The position numbers and the translations under genes were made by a program. A DNA stretch of 64,000 nt, taken from NCBI GenBank assembly GCA_040954595.2, contig CM082590.2, forward strand, positions 8,122,001 to 8,186,000, read 5' to 3'. The DNA is from Balanoglossus misakiensis. Taxonomy: Eukaryota > Hemichordata. Below are positions 47,065-58,620 of the stretch, in pieces. Under the pieces are notes generated by a model. The model saw nothing but the letters and a program-made list of their open reading frames with translations, made no database searches and had not been told where the DNA came from. The first letter of the stretch is position 1. Each line of letters starts with the position of its first letter.

Positions 47065-47590
47065 GGTTAGCGGTGATTCCTTTGTGGTGTCGAAGCGGAT
47101 CCCAAACAAAGGAATCCAAAATCAGCAATGTGTTTGTCAACAGTTCCGTTGAGATAACAACACTTTGTCACATCACAAGTCCAGGGAAAAACTCAGCGAT
47201 CCAGGAAAAGTAGAAACGACGACTGCCTGAAGATCGTATAGGTATTTTCACGAGGGTCAAGCTTTCGGATCTGTGCCTTACCAGTGTCGCTGGGGTTGGG
47301 GTGTGAGCAATGTCAATAAATAGAAATTTGGTAATGTTTGAACAGGAAGACAAGAGGCCCTCCAAGGGCACGTGAAACCAGCGTGTTTGCAGACCAACCC
47401 AAAAATCGCCAGGAAAATCAGTACAGCACCGCTTTTCCTCGTCGTTTCACCAGAATTATGTATATATTCACCACTCCGAGCCAAAACAACACCAGGAAGG
47501 GATCCTCGACTGAAAAATTCCCCTTTGCCGGCTGAAATCTCGAACCTTCGATATGTGGTCCGATCTTTCTCTGTTGCAAAGACACTGGGT

Positions 47591-47637
47591 ATGAGTCAGC
47601 ATAAAGGCAATGACGTCATACCACCACTGCGCATGCC
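47591..47637. promoter_or_regulatory. NF-E2/CNC-sMaf motif, CRE and NRF-1-like motif upstream of NFE2L
   Basis: ATGAGTCAGCA (47591-47601; reverse TGCTGACTCAT) fits the NF-E2 consensus bound by CNC-small Maf dimers. A full CRE, TGACGTCA, is at 47611-47618, and CTGCGCATGC at 47628-47637 resembles the nuclear respiratory factor 1 site. The cluster lies about 530 bp upstream of the NFE2L start codon and 360-410 bp upstream of the divergent exon at 47999. Binding is inferred. Confidence 0.45.
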
Positions 47638-47943
47638 TACACCACTTATGTCGGATTTCTGATATGGGAAGTACTTTACCTCGGGGTCAAATTACAGATA
47701 TTTGGAGGCAAAAATATCACATGACGCCAAGTACACTAAATCTTATGCAATGTCAGATTAAATTAAAATACACAAAACGCGTTAAAAATATTGAATATGA
47801 CAACTGTGCTTGTTTTGTGTTTAAAATATGCGATTGAAAAGAGGGTACCGAAGGAATATTGGGTGACAGGGCCAGTGGTATGATCAAACGATCATAGCAA
47901 GTTACTAAGCTTATTAAACCTAAAGTATAACACGAAAGTGATA

Positions 47944-47950
47944 TATAAAA
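47944..47950 (+). promoter_or_regulatory. TATA box
   Basis: TATAAAA lies 49 bp before the ATG at 47999, leaving room for a start site near 47975 and a very short leader. Confidence 0.45.
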
Positions 47951-47998
47951 GACACCGTGCCTACCTTTTTAAGGTCTGTGTTAGGTAAGACAGTTGTC

Positions 47999-48089
47999 AT
48001 GGCTGCGGATCGTCTGTACCAGCAAATAGAACGTGTCGATTATCGTGAAGTTTTACCGAATAGTGTTCCTATCCTAGTCCGTTTCTGGG
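47999..48089 (+). CDS. First exon of an unidentified gene, divergent from NFE2L
   Basis: ATG GCT GCG opens 30 codons (MAADRLYQQIERVDYREVLP, then NSVPILVRFW) ending in phase 1 at G|GTACGT, a good splice donor. A TATA box lies upstream. The peptide looks protein-like but I do not recognise the family. The next plausible acceptor (TTTCAG before 49083) would add only about 14 codons before a stop, so either the next exon was missed or the gene is truncated or decayed. Confidence 0.35.
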
Positions 48090-50326
48090 GTACGTACGTG
48101 TGTCCCCGATCAGGGGTTGACAGTCAAAAATCGACGCCCTTGTGGCCCTAAATCGAAGTACCTGGTAGGTGAAAACCCAGTAGTAACTGGTGTGATGTCT
48201 GTCCACCGAAGATCAGCTTCAAATCCCTTCTAAAATTCGATCTTTCCACCGTAGGTGGCTTGTGTAGAGAACGGCCTGGCCTTCTTTGCGAGGAGTGAAC
48301 TCGTAGGATTGTTTTCTTATCTGGGACAAGCATTGGCCAATCACAGTACAGTAATCTTCTGTGCTGGTGTCACGTGACCCCATGCCCAATCAAATGAAGG
48401 ATAGTGATCCTGGATGCTTTACTACTGATGATCCTGACAAATTTTGGGAACGCATCTTTTGAGGAAATTCCGGGAAAAATATGACAGTGCTAAAAATTAT
48501 TCGTTTCATAAATATCACGCGAGCTGTACAATAAAGTTTCAGGAACGTGAGGCCCGCATTTATGTGGAATGTTCTATATATATAAGTTCATAAACTTTCT
48601 GCTGTGTTGTGTTGTGTTCTGTATAATTTGTAGTGTAGTTTGGCACCATTATTGTATTTACAGTAGAGTGACGTGATTTATATTACTTCCCAAATATACA
48701 TTAAACCAAAAACGCAAACAAATGTTGTTTCAAAGACGTTATATCTTGCATTTTCTGTTGTAAAATAAAAAAGATTAGTTCAGCGAGTCCTCCAACGCCT
48801 TTTCATATACATGTCATTAGGACATCTTACTTTAATTGGGTCTCAGAGAAATACTAAGTTATTTAGGGTTCAGAATGTTTCTCAAAATCCCAAGTGGGTG
48901 ATCGATGAAGACATATTGTGAATCGGTTAAATCTAGAGATTATCCGGTCGACATATGCAATTTTTGTTTAGTATGATGACTTCGGGTTTAGGGGTCATTA
49001 CAAAATATCATGTTGTTTCTATAATTTCAAGGTAATACAGCCTAACATTAGTAGACGCACACAATTACATAGTTTCTTTCAGGTATATGTTACATGTTTG
49101 CAATATATGCCTACGAAATTACCTAAGAGATCTCACAACCTTGGCTGCGTATTTTTCATCGGGCCTAGCCAACTACTGCCCTCTACGGCTGAACAGAAAA
49201 GTGTTTCCAGCTCGAGCTGGCGAAATGCTTGGATGGCTGTCGAGGGCGCACATGTGTCTCATTCCATGTATATGTTCGGTTGCTATGACGATATAGGGCT
49301 TGGAATCTATGGTTTCAAATTAAAGGTCATAATCACACAAATACATAATTTTAAATTTTATCAGGCCATCTGAACAGAATCATGCTTAATACTTGATTTG
49401 GAAGCATGATTCTGGGATTGATAATTTCATTTTCATGTCCCAAAGCATTTTATCATGGGTGACTTGGCAAAGGTTGAATGAGAAAAAACCCACATAAATA
49501 TAACATGAGCAGGCAGGTATCCCTGGCAACAGTGAAGATGAGAATTAAACGTTCTCTCTGGTTCGACAAACCACCTCTCCAATATGCTCACCAACCACTA
49601 AAAAGAACCCTTCTTAATCATAAAATACGTCCATTGGTACAAAACCTCCCAGGCGAACACACAGATAAACACAAACAAGCAGATATTGGCTGAAACGAAA
49701 ACAAACAACCGTTTTCTATCATATTCTGAGAAAGTCTACACTCTAGGTCTTCACAAACTTTGTTGTCAGTACTACTCAGAGGTGATTTATAATTCAAAAT
49801 ATACTTTTAAAAATGTTCGCCAAACTATTATTGGTCTTCTGTCGCCTGGTTCAGATGTGAGCAACTTTATAGGCAATTCGTATTCCTTGTGGTAACAAAC
49901 TGTGACTTCTGTAACCATGCACGTTTCCGGCTAACCACATGTACTGTGAGCAGGTGTCCTTCGAACTCACTGTAAAAAATAATGTATCCCTCCGCTTCTG
50001 AGTAATACGGCCAATTCTTAGGAACAGTCCTGTCCACACAAGCTGGGCTGCAGATACGGTTATCTTTCATGTTGCCTGAAAGTGACAATATCTATCTGGC
50101 TATCTACCGTCTAATCATTTGGCATGATAACATAGAAATCAATAGAAACAAACACAGATGTTGTACCACATAGTCACCTGATATTAAATTTGACACACTG
50201 ACCACATTTATGTGACTGTCCACATTTGCCTATCATTCTAGCATTTATGTACAGTTGACGGCGAACTTATCAAAACGTTGGTGATTTTCCTTCATTTGAA
50301 ATTTGTCCTCTCCGTAGTTCGGTAAA
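48090..50326. other. Intergenic or intronic stretch without a supported gene
   Basis: Several 60-90 codon frames exist on both strands but none shows a recognised domain. The best is a minus-strand frame at 49867-50088 that follows a reasonable acceptor (CACTTTCAG); it stays unassigned. Confidence 0.4.
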
Positions 50327-51607
50327 ATGTTTCGCCTGATCGCACTTGTGTTGGTAGTGTCGGTGATGTGGATGAGACAGACAGGTAAATATGATTGAGT
50401 TGAGCTGCTACATAGAGAGGGGGAGAGGGAGAGAGAGAGAGGCGGGGGAGGGAAGACAGACAGAGACAGCCTGACAAAGAAGAGAGACGGAACCGAAATA
50501 CGGTCTTATTAATTTCTTCTCAGTTTTTGTCTTCCCCTGCTGTATCAATATTTTTTCAATCATGACCAGTTGTGTTCCTCAAACTTTACATATTCCCTCT
50601 ATAGTTTGCTCTTTTGTTGCTTTATTACAGCATGGTGTGAGAGTTCGGGAGTTTTGTTCACCAGATGGGGACACGAGGGTTGCCCAACATGGACAAGCTT
50701 GGTTTATAAAGGTAAATCATTATTTGAATGTTACAATTGGGTTTGATGATTTCTTTTTAGTATTAAAGGGACAAAGTCTCACTAGCTGCCCTCTTTCCAT
50801 TAATTATGTCTGATACAAGACACTGTTTATGTTATACTATATGTGGACATATAGTGAATCAATGTTCGACCATACACAACTTTAATCCCACTTGTAGACA
50901 CGATAGTGAAAAATTCACCAAAATGAATAATTGGTCTCTACCATTTATTCATTTTGGCGAGTCTTTTACTTTCATATTCTACAAACGGGTGGAAGTTGTG
51001 TGTGGTCGAACGTTGATTCACAAACATACTGAAAACATAGCGAAGAGTTAAAGCTTATAAATGTTTTTTGCAAGCGTCCAAAAATCAAACAGTGATTAAT
51101 GTCATGTTTTCGCTTTGGTCACCAGGTGTTATGGGAGGGAAGTATTACAACACACCAGGAAGCTTCGTCAACTATCTGTGCCTACCCGATCAGCCGATAT
51201 ATGACGGGACGGTCACCAGTGGTACGGAGAGTGATAGAGCGCTGGCTTATTCCGTGGAATACAGTGCCACGACGGGTCCATACAGCGCCAACTTGAACCA
51301 CGACGTTCCTTGTGCTGTTTGCCACGACCCGTCTCGCAACAACACCATACACTACCCAGCACGCAGCGACTGTCCGACGGGATGGGGCCTTGAGTACAAT
51401 GGTTTCCTGATGTCAGCCTCGTATGGTAACTACGCCACCGAGTTTGTCTGCTTCGATGTCGAGGGGAGAACCGTTGGCTCTACACAAGACGCTACAACCC
51501 AGGGCAAAATTTATCCTGTGGAAGCTAGGTGTTACACAGGCGCCGGTCTAGTATGTCCACCATACGTCGACGGCAGTGAGCTCTCCTGCGCAGTGTGTGC
51601 ACGTTAG
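50327..51607 (+). CDS. Secreted 'short-chain collagen C4-like' domain protein, paralogue 1
   Basis: Three coding exons: 50327-50384 (signal peptide, MFRLIALVLVVSVMW...), 50631-50711 and 51126-51607; phase-1 introns throughout; 206 residues. After the signal peptide comes GVLFTRWGHEGCP and then the cysteine-rich domain with NYLCLPDQPIYD, HDVPCAVCHDP, YPARSDCPTGWGLEYNGFLM, FVCFD, VEARC and PPYVDGSELSCAVC. This matches the C-terminal domain of predicted 'short-chain collagen C4-like' proteins of cnidarians and other invertebrates, but no Gly-X-Y repeat is present. It is probably extracellular and disulphide-bonded; the ligand is unknown. AATAAA follows at 51755. A truncated palindromic MITE lies in intron 2. 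The name rests on remembered family motifs. Confidence 0.8.
50763..51022. mobile_element. AGGGACAAAG palindromic MITE, copy 4 (right end missing)
   Basis: The left terminus ATTAAAGGGACAAAGTCTCAC and the central fold are present, but the element stops after GTGTGTGGTCGAACGTTGAT and the matching right arm is lost. It lies in intron 2 of the first secreted-protein gene. Confidence 0.7.
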
Positions 51608-52884
51608 CGATGTAAAACCGAAACGAAGCAACCCATATGCATGCATGCATTATTAATTCACACCAAATAAGTGACTTCAATCCATTAATGTGTATAATTT
51701 TATTCATCTGATATTTTTTTAGATGTGTGAAGATATAAATGAATATGGTAGAAAAATAAACATGAGTTTTCTGACGATACTAATTATTAAAATTATAATA
51801 ATTATGTTACATTGATAATTGACAGCAAGCGAGTTAACACATACAGTATTTGATGAAGCCACAATTAAAAAACAAGACCTTGTAATTATATATTGCACTA
51901 ATTAATAAATGTTGAATACAGTATACCTATAGATGTCAGAGTGATATAATTCCCATACACAAACTACATAAGTACAGATGAATATCCCAACATACCACAG
52001 ACAACCTCCCACACATCTATCTATCTGTCTGTCTGTCTGTTTGTCTATCTGTCTGTCTGTCTGTCTATCGATCTCCCCTCTCCATTTCTCTATAGGTCAG
52101 TATTAAAGGGCATCAGTCACCTCTAATTAAAATATACCCATATATAATTAATAGTGGCCATCAACAGGAAAGATGTAGTTGGCTAGATTACCGAAAATAT
52201 GTCTGCAAACGCAACTGTTTTATAGGAAACAAAAAGGAATTGCTTTTAAATCAATTTACATATGTATCTCGACGTCTAATGTTTGCCTCAAATAGTGTCA
52301 ATGGGGCTGATATTATGGAACTTCTCTCATAAAATGATGCTGATTTTTACGCTATGTTTGAAGGTTGAAACCACATCGTGACATCATGAAACGGGAATAT
52401 GTTTTAGGGTGGTGGTACATGTACTCAAATCTAAAATGGTTAATAAAACAGCCAACAGAAGGTTTTCCATCGCTTGTTCCATCACCCACGATGTTATCAC
52501 GTTTTCACAACTCGCCTGGTGTTCCATCAAGGATAGCATTAACCGGGAGGTTAAAAGTTGAAAACTTTAGTTAAAACTCCTGTTCGATCACAGTTTACTC
52601 CAGACGATGTGGAAATCCAACACTGTAAAATGTCAATATGTCAAAAGAAATGGGTTATCGTTAGAATCAACAAAAAGACAGCATCAAAATAATCGAATTG
52701 ATAATGAATATCAAAAATGTCCAGCAAATAGATTGATCTGATGACACAAGCTGCTGGATTTTCAAGAGAGTCACGTGATATTGCACTGTTAGTTTAAAAT
52801 TAAAGTCCTTATGTTCGAAGCGAGTCCTGGGCGTTTGTGAGTCAAAGACTGGTGACTGTGTTCCTGCTCTCAGACTGTTTCATT
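51608..52884. other. Spacer between secreted-protein genes 1 and 2
   Basis: Holds the gene 1 3' UTR with AATAAA at 51755-51760 and a (CTGT)n run. The remainder is AT-rich with no exon recognised. Confidence 0.5.
52017..52069. repeat. (CTGT)n/(CTAT)n microsatellite
   Basis: Tetranucleotide run of CTAT and CTGT/GTCT units. Confidence 0.9.
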
Positions 52885-54022
52885 ATGGCTAACGTTGCCC
52901 TTTTTGCTGTCGTCTGCATCTCGCTTTTCTATTGTCTCAGTGGACAAGGTAGGGTACATTGAAGGGTGGGTGTATAGGTATACAACGCAGTTGCCAGCAA
53001 GTCAAAGTAGGCGCACAGTGTAACATTTCCACTCATTTTTATGTTTATACCTAGAAGTTGCAACGAAATACGGCGTCGTATACACAAGATGGGGCCACAA
53101 TGAATGTCCTACCACTCATACTGAGGTTTACAATGGTAATGTATTCAATACATATCCTGTTATACTCAATACAATCACACAATACTCAATCATCACAATC
53201 TTGCAAGAAAAGCACACAACCAGCAAGCCAAAGTAACACTTACTAACATTTACTTCATAGTTTCTATTTATGTAACATCTTCATATAAGCTTACAATTGA
53301 ACCTGTCTATAGCGGCCAGTCACTAGACTTTCCTAAACTGTCCTTTATAGACAGGAGGCCTTTCACTGCACATGTATGGTATATTGCACAGGGAAGTGGG
53401 CACTATATATATAGACAAGTTTACACTATATAGAGGTGGCCAGGAGACTGTATGTAGTGTGCCACCATACCTTAATAAGTTTTCTGTTTGTCAAGATATC
53501 TACTAAAATTACTATAATTGTTAAATTTATGGTTCAGGTGTAATGGGCGGAAGTTACGCCTCTTATACAGGCGATGGCTACAACTATCTGTGTCTACCAG
53601 AAGTTCCGGCCTACGACAACAGTGTTGTGGAACCGGGCCGACAAACCGACCGGGGGCTCATCCTCCACACGCAGTACGCCGGCTCGAGTGGTCCGTTCGC
53701 CTCCAAGCACGACTACGACGTGCCCTGCGCCGTGTGCCTGGACGAGTTCCACAACAACGCGCTGATGTACCCGGCCAGGAACGACTGCCCCGAGGGATGG
53801 GACGTGGAGTACCACGGCTACCTCATGTCGGCCAGGTACACGGAACGCGTCCAGCAGTACGTGTGCGTCGATTATGAGGGCCGGGTTTTACCAAACACCT
53901 TTGATGATGTCAACGGAGCAGACGTGTACCCTGTTGAAGCCCGATGTGTCAATGGGGCCGCAATTCCCTGTCTCCCTTATATAGACGGCAACGAATTAAC
54001 TTGTGCTATGTGCGCAATGTAG
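52885..54022 (+). CDS. Secreted 'short-chain collagen C4-like' domain protein, paralogue 2
   Basis: Exons 52885-52948 (signal peptide, MANVALFAVVCISLFYCLSG), 53055-53135 and 53538-54022 give 209 residues. The middle exon is again exactly 81 bp and encodes VVYTRWGHNECP. The main exon has NYLCLPEVPAYD, YDVPCAVCLDEF, YPARNDCPEGWDVEYHGYLM, YVCVD, VEARC and LPYIDGNELTCAMC, so the cysteine framework is shared with its neighbours. The stretch 53650-53880 is much more GC-rich than its surroundings, which creates long false frames (119 codons plus, 73 codons minus). AATAAA follows at 54118. The 3' end is tandemly duplicated downstream. Confidence 0.8.
53300..53455. mobile_element. Tc1/pogo-like MITE relative in intron 2 of paralogue 2
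   Basis: AACCTGTCTATAGCGGCCAG at the left and CTATATAGAGGTGGCCAG at the right resemble the ends of the element in CDK5RAP3 intron 8. The terminal CAGTCAAA is not preserved. Confidence 0.4.
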
Positions 54023-54130
54023 ACATTAATACTTACAAATTCATTTATATTATGATTCCACATATTTTAAATGTTTACAAGTGGTATTGCTTAATGTACT
54101 TAAATTAAAATCATGGAAATAAAATGTTAT

Positions 54131-54274
54131 GAAACGAATTAACTTGTGCCATGTGCGCAATATAGACATTCATGCATCAATACTAACAAATTCATGGTTT
54201 ATATTATGATTTCACATATTTTTAATGTTTACAAGTGGTACTACTTATTGTATTTAAATCAAAATAGTAATAAA
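54131..54274 (+). pseudogene. Duplicated 3' end of paralogue 2
   Basis: Starting at ACGAATTAACTTGTGCCATG, the last codons (ELTCAMCA plus stop), the 3' UTR and an AATAAA (54269-54274) of paralogue 2 are repeated at about 136 bp spacing, with scattered substitutions. The second copy cannot be translated as part of the gene but offers a second poly(A) signal. Confidence 0.7.
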
Positions 54275-55735
54275 CATATTATGAACTTAACTATATCTCA
54301 CGTACATTGTATTTCTTAAGCAAAATCTATAGAAAGGTATTTTTCACCATCAGGTTTTTTAATTTTGTTTTATCAGTTCAGCAAGTCCAGTAAATTTTAT
54401 TTATTTCAAAAAGCAAATTTCAGAAATATAATACTGAATACTTTCTACATATATTTGTGCGAAAATCGCAGGTTAGTTTAGCAACCATGTATTACCTTGG
54501 TTACTTTAGACCCGGTTATACGAGGCCAGTGACTTCATCATCACATCTACTATTTCCCTAGATTGAAATTGCTGAATTCAAAAATCGCTGACAAAACACT
54601 GCAGCATTAATTTCCTCCACAACCCAATACCACACAAAACAGAGAATAGTTTAGTAACACATAGAATGGACATATTTCCAACGCACAAAATTTGATCGAA
54701 ATAACATGGGTTTTTTGGAACACACTGTGAGTTTCCAGTAAACGTTTTTGGTCTGTAAGTCAGTATACCCTCCCTCCCCCATATGAAAAGAGTGAGTATC
54801 CCTTGGTGCAGCCTCAGAAACATGTCTTGGGTTTTGGGCTCACTTAAAATCCCATCAGCTGTACCTTTTCGCTGTGTTTTCAGTAATTTTTCATTTTGAC
54901 TATCTACCACAGTTTCTTGTAGAAATTCCTGAATCCTGATGAAATGCCCAGCATTTAGCTTATCAAAACAACCAGCCCTATGTACATAATCAGCACTGTT
55001 TTTGCACAAAATTTGAGTCTGGACTTTGTCAACAATAACAATGACGTTACACACCTACAGGCTAATTAAGTTGACAAGCGGAGTGTAAATTAGAATGTTG
55101 TTTGGAGTAAAACTAGAAATCACATTTGGTACAGAACAAAAATACTGAAAATGAAGCCAAAAGTTACAGGTAATGTCCCTCTACTGTCAGTTTCCCTTAA
55201 ACGCAAGGTAGAGTCCTTATTGTCTGCCGTTTTTTTTATAATTATCGAATGACCAGGTCAAAGACACAAATAAAAATAGATGACAATTACAATCTGGTGT
55301 GCGGAATGGTTAAGAGTACCCTGCTAGAGACAAATTCAAGTGCAATTTGGCTAAAATGCACAATCCTTGTTTTAAGCCAAAGCCAGGAATACTACAATTC
55401 ATCAGTTAAATAACAGATGATATATTTGAATATATCTGAAATAGGTCAAAAAAGAAGTCTGTGACAACATCTTTGAAAACATTATGAAATAGAATGACTT
55501 ATTACCACCTCGCGTGTCGTGTGCCCCTGTTGTAACAGATAAAATAATTTAAATCACTTATGAATTATGAATCTACCGGTAGTATGTACACACTGTGCAA
55601 ATAAACAGGTGGCTGACAATTGCAGTTGCCACATTCACACTGACTGGATAAGATAACAAAACTGAAAGAAAATATCTCACAACTTTTGAATTCAACTAAA
55701 GGCGATTCTTGTTAGTCGAAGTCATCAGTTGCGCT
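54275..55735. other. Spacer between secreted-protein genes 2 and 3
   Basis: No exon of known family was found. It includes a long minus-strand open frame, listed separately. Confidence 0.45.
54578..55054 (-). other. Unassigned 158-codon open frame
   Basis: This is the longest open frame in this spacer. It has no ATG near its start (it opens at GTG), but an acceptor-like CCTGTAG lies directly before it, so it could be an internal or terminal exon. Contents such as HFIRIQEFLQETVVDSQNEK look protein-like yet match nothing I recognise. Chance or a decayed transposon frame are the main alternatives. Confidence 0.2.
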
Positions 55736-57333
55736 ATGATTTTGAAAAGGTTACTTTTGTCGCTGATTTTGCTGTTGCTGTATGCAGCAACAGGTAAGTT
55801 GATTTTGTTCTTTTTTCAATGGTGATTATTGCATCCACTGTTTTCCTCTTAAAGTCCCAGTGTCTCAAACTTTGGTCTATTTTCTGATCGTTTCTTGTTA
55901 TTATAAAACGTACGAGAATTGCTCAGTATTATATATGGGTTGTGAAATGCGTTCATGGACAGTGTGCTACATAATGCACAAGTACGGACTTCATTCTACT
56001 GGATGGTGTGCTATCATGAATACAGAATGATACTTTACATGTGACAAGTCCTCCACAGGATCCTATACACTGCCTTCTGTTGGGAATATCACAACTTGAA
56101 AAGTCAACTGGATGCACTTTTCTGAAAAATAAGAGCCATGATTTACAATACAATTCATTGGGAATAATTCAGGTCCTAGGTTTCCTTCTAAGTTATTTGC
56201 ATTTTGAAACATATGTGTACATAACTCCCCCCCCCCCTCTCTCTCTCTCTCTCTTCACCCCTCTCTCTCTCCAGAGATTCATGGAGCCAAGGGCACCTTG
56301 TTCACAAGATGGGGTCACAACGAGTGTCCATTAACAGCAAAGCTTGTTTACAAAGGTAACTGTTTATCGCACTTGTAATTATGGTGACACAGTTAAACGC
56401 TGCCCACACAATATGAATTTCCCAATCTCTGTGAAAGCTCTACAGGGAAAATTGACATCTTTAGGAAACTAGAGAGTGAACACACACTTTTCCCTCTGAT
56501 TTCAAAAAGGCTAACCTCACACTTTATTATTCGACACAGCAATGAATTGGAAGTTTTAGGGAATTATATCTTTTTTCTCTGAAAATCCACCCCATACTAA
56601 CATTTACAGAGTCATTAGATTCCATGATTAGTAGGCTTAACGGCTTCTTTAGAACAAAAAATTTCCGGTCACAAAAATGTACAGAGAAAATGTACAATAA
56701 ATTAATTTATTGTTGGGAATCTTGAATATAGGAACTCAGACGTGAAAACTGCGTCGTCGATGGAAGTCGAGAAATCCTTGCAAATGTTGTTTACTCGCAC
56801 GCGCGTTTTGCAATAAAATTTGGATTTATTGTCTTACAGGTGTGATGGCAGGAAAGTATTACACTTATTACGGTGACGGCGCTAATTTCCTGTGTCTGCC
56901 GTTCACCCCGATCTACGACGACAATGTGATTGTTGGAGGGTCGCAGAGCGATCGGGGGTACCTGTTTCACCAGGAGTACCGCGCTTCCACCGGCCCGTTC
57001 GAGACACAACGGTACAACGACCTGCCCTGCAATGTATGCATCGACGAACTGCACAGTAACACCATGTTGTACCCGGCGCGCAACGACTGCCCCCTGGGCT
57101 GGCAGCTGCAGTACCAGGGTTACCTGGTCGGGGCGCAGTACACGTCAACCACATACGACAGCGTTGAAACTGTGTGTGTTGATAAAGAGGGCAGAATGAT
57201 CCCAAATACCGCCGAGGCTGCGAGTGGAGGGTATCTAATGCCCGTCGAGGGAAAGTGCCTGCAAAATGCAGGGATACCATGCATCAATTACGTCGACGGA
57301 TGGGAGCTGACATGCGCTATATGCTCAATTTAA
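55736..57333 (+). CDS. Secreted 'short-chain collagen C4-like' domain protein, paralogue 3
   Basis: Exons 55736-55793 (signal peptide, MILKRLLLSLILLLLYAAT), 56275-56355 (81 bp, TLFTRWGHNECP) and 56840-57333 give 210 residues. The main exon holds NFLCLPFTPIYD, NDLPCNVCIDEL, YPARNDCPLGWQLQYQGYLV, TVCVD, VEGKC and INYVDGWELTCAIC. Intron 1 ends in an unusually long C/CT-rich tract (56226-56274) that serves as the pyrimidine tract before the acceptor. AATAAA is at 57398. Like its neighbours it lacks any Gly-X-Y collagen stretch. Head-to-tail order and identical intron positions show descent by tandem duplication. Confidence 0.8.
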
Positions 57334-57403
57334 TCCAAATGCATTAAAAAATCACATATTGTAATGATGTATGCTAGAAGTGTGAGGCATGTTTTTGAAT
57401 AAA

Positions 57404-58620
57404 TACACCATAATGTACTAAACTATAATCCCGTCATTCCATAAAATGTTTTTATTATAATTTGATGGACGACATTTTCCTTGAATAAGTGTTGTGAATA
57501 CGTGTGAATATTACTCTCCCTCCCCCAGAAAATGACAACATTTTAAATTTAGGGTAATCTACTTCGCACCCTGGGCATATGTAAATTAGAGGTGATGGTA
57601 TTCAATTTAATTAATAGTGTGATTATTTCTTTCATTTTGCTTGGTCGAATAGGGTCAACACTGGGTTAATGTAATTTGCCTGGTGCATCGACGTTGCACA
57701 CATGTTCCAAGAGTGCAGAGCATAATTGACCAATCACAAGTACTGTGGTCTGCCCGTTTCAGGCGTGCAGATAGTAATTGACCATAAAATGGTGCACTTT
57801 TCGCATGTGCCTCCCACTAAAAGTCTGTGATTGGCTATTTGTTTTAATTTTCCATGGCAACAGCGGTTAAATTTGCATAACCCCATCAAACATATGAAAC
57901 ATACAATACAGCCGCTTAGACGTACCCCTACTGTATCCGGTTAGACAATCCTTCAGGCCAAACGATGTCAGTCAAACAGCAGCAAGCAGCATCAAAATTC
58001 TTAGGATCACACACCTCATCCTTGCAGACACCTATCACCTGGTCGTGGGGCGTAGCAACAGTAAGCAAGGGGGCGTGGCTTATGCCCGTAGGATCGACTA
58101 GGCTTATTATCCAGCTTCATTCTGTCTCACTGTCCAAAAAAAATAATAATATAAAAATTATAGTCCATCACACTTCCGTTTTACATACGCATAACTTGCT
58201 GACACCAGTGGCTGTGTTAGGACTACCGTGCATTTGTATAACGCAGCAGACGACGCCCGACCTACCCCTGTACATGTACCAGTACGCCTTTCGTATTTTT
58301 CTCCATTTGAGAAAGCATCCCACAAAATTTGGCGAAACGTTGAAATGCATTGCGACATAATATGATACTCTGTCAACAAAATAAACAATAGAATACTTCC
58401 TACCTTATTTCTGACGGGCATTTTTACAGGAAACACGTTGTTCTAGCTACGACAACCAGCCATTTCCCGCTATTTGCTTTCGTTTGTTGATCCCAACGGT
58501 GGTGGCGCTGCTCCGGCGAGACGATTGAGGTTAAAGGTCATACATAGACTGAATGGATGGCAGGGAGGTCAGATCCACGTTGTAAACAGCTGTTCAGGAA
58601 AAGATCATACATTGAACAAA
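57404..58620. other. Intergenic stretch upstream of CDK5RAP3
   Basis: It contains diverged dispersed-repeat blocks (CATATGTAAATTAGAGGTGA near 57580; AAAGTCTGTGATTGGCTATT near 57819, inverted relative to about 37030). A 131-codon plus-strand frame at 57965-58360 has no recognised domain. The CDK5RAP3 promoter should lie near 58450-58620; no TATA box was seen there. Confidence 0.45.

Noticed and set aside
49867-50088. Minus-strand frame following a CACTTTCAG acceptor-like site
   Set aside because: Looks somewhat protein-like but has no partner exons, no recognised family and no clear poly(A) context; kept only as a note.
53518-53877. 119-codon Arg/Pro-rich plus-strand frame
   Set aside because: Out-of-frame reading of the GC-rich third exon of secreted paralogue 2.
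57965-58360. 131-codon plus-strand frame upstream of CDK5RAP3
   Set aside because: No domain recognised and low-complexity features; it may be chance, although upstream transcription cannot be excluded.
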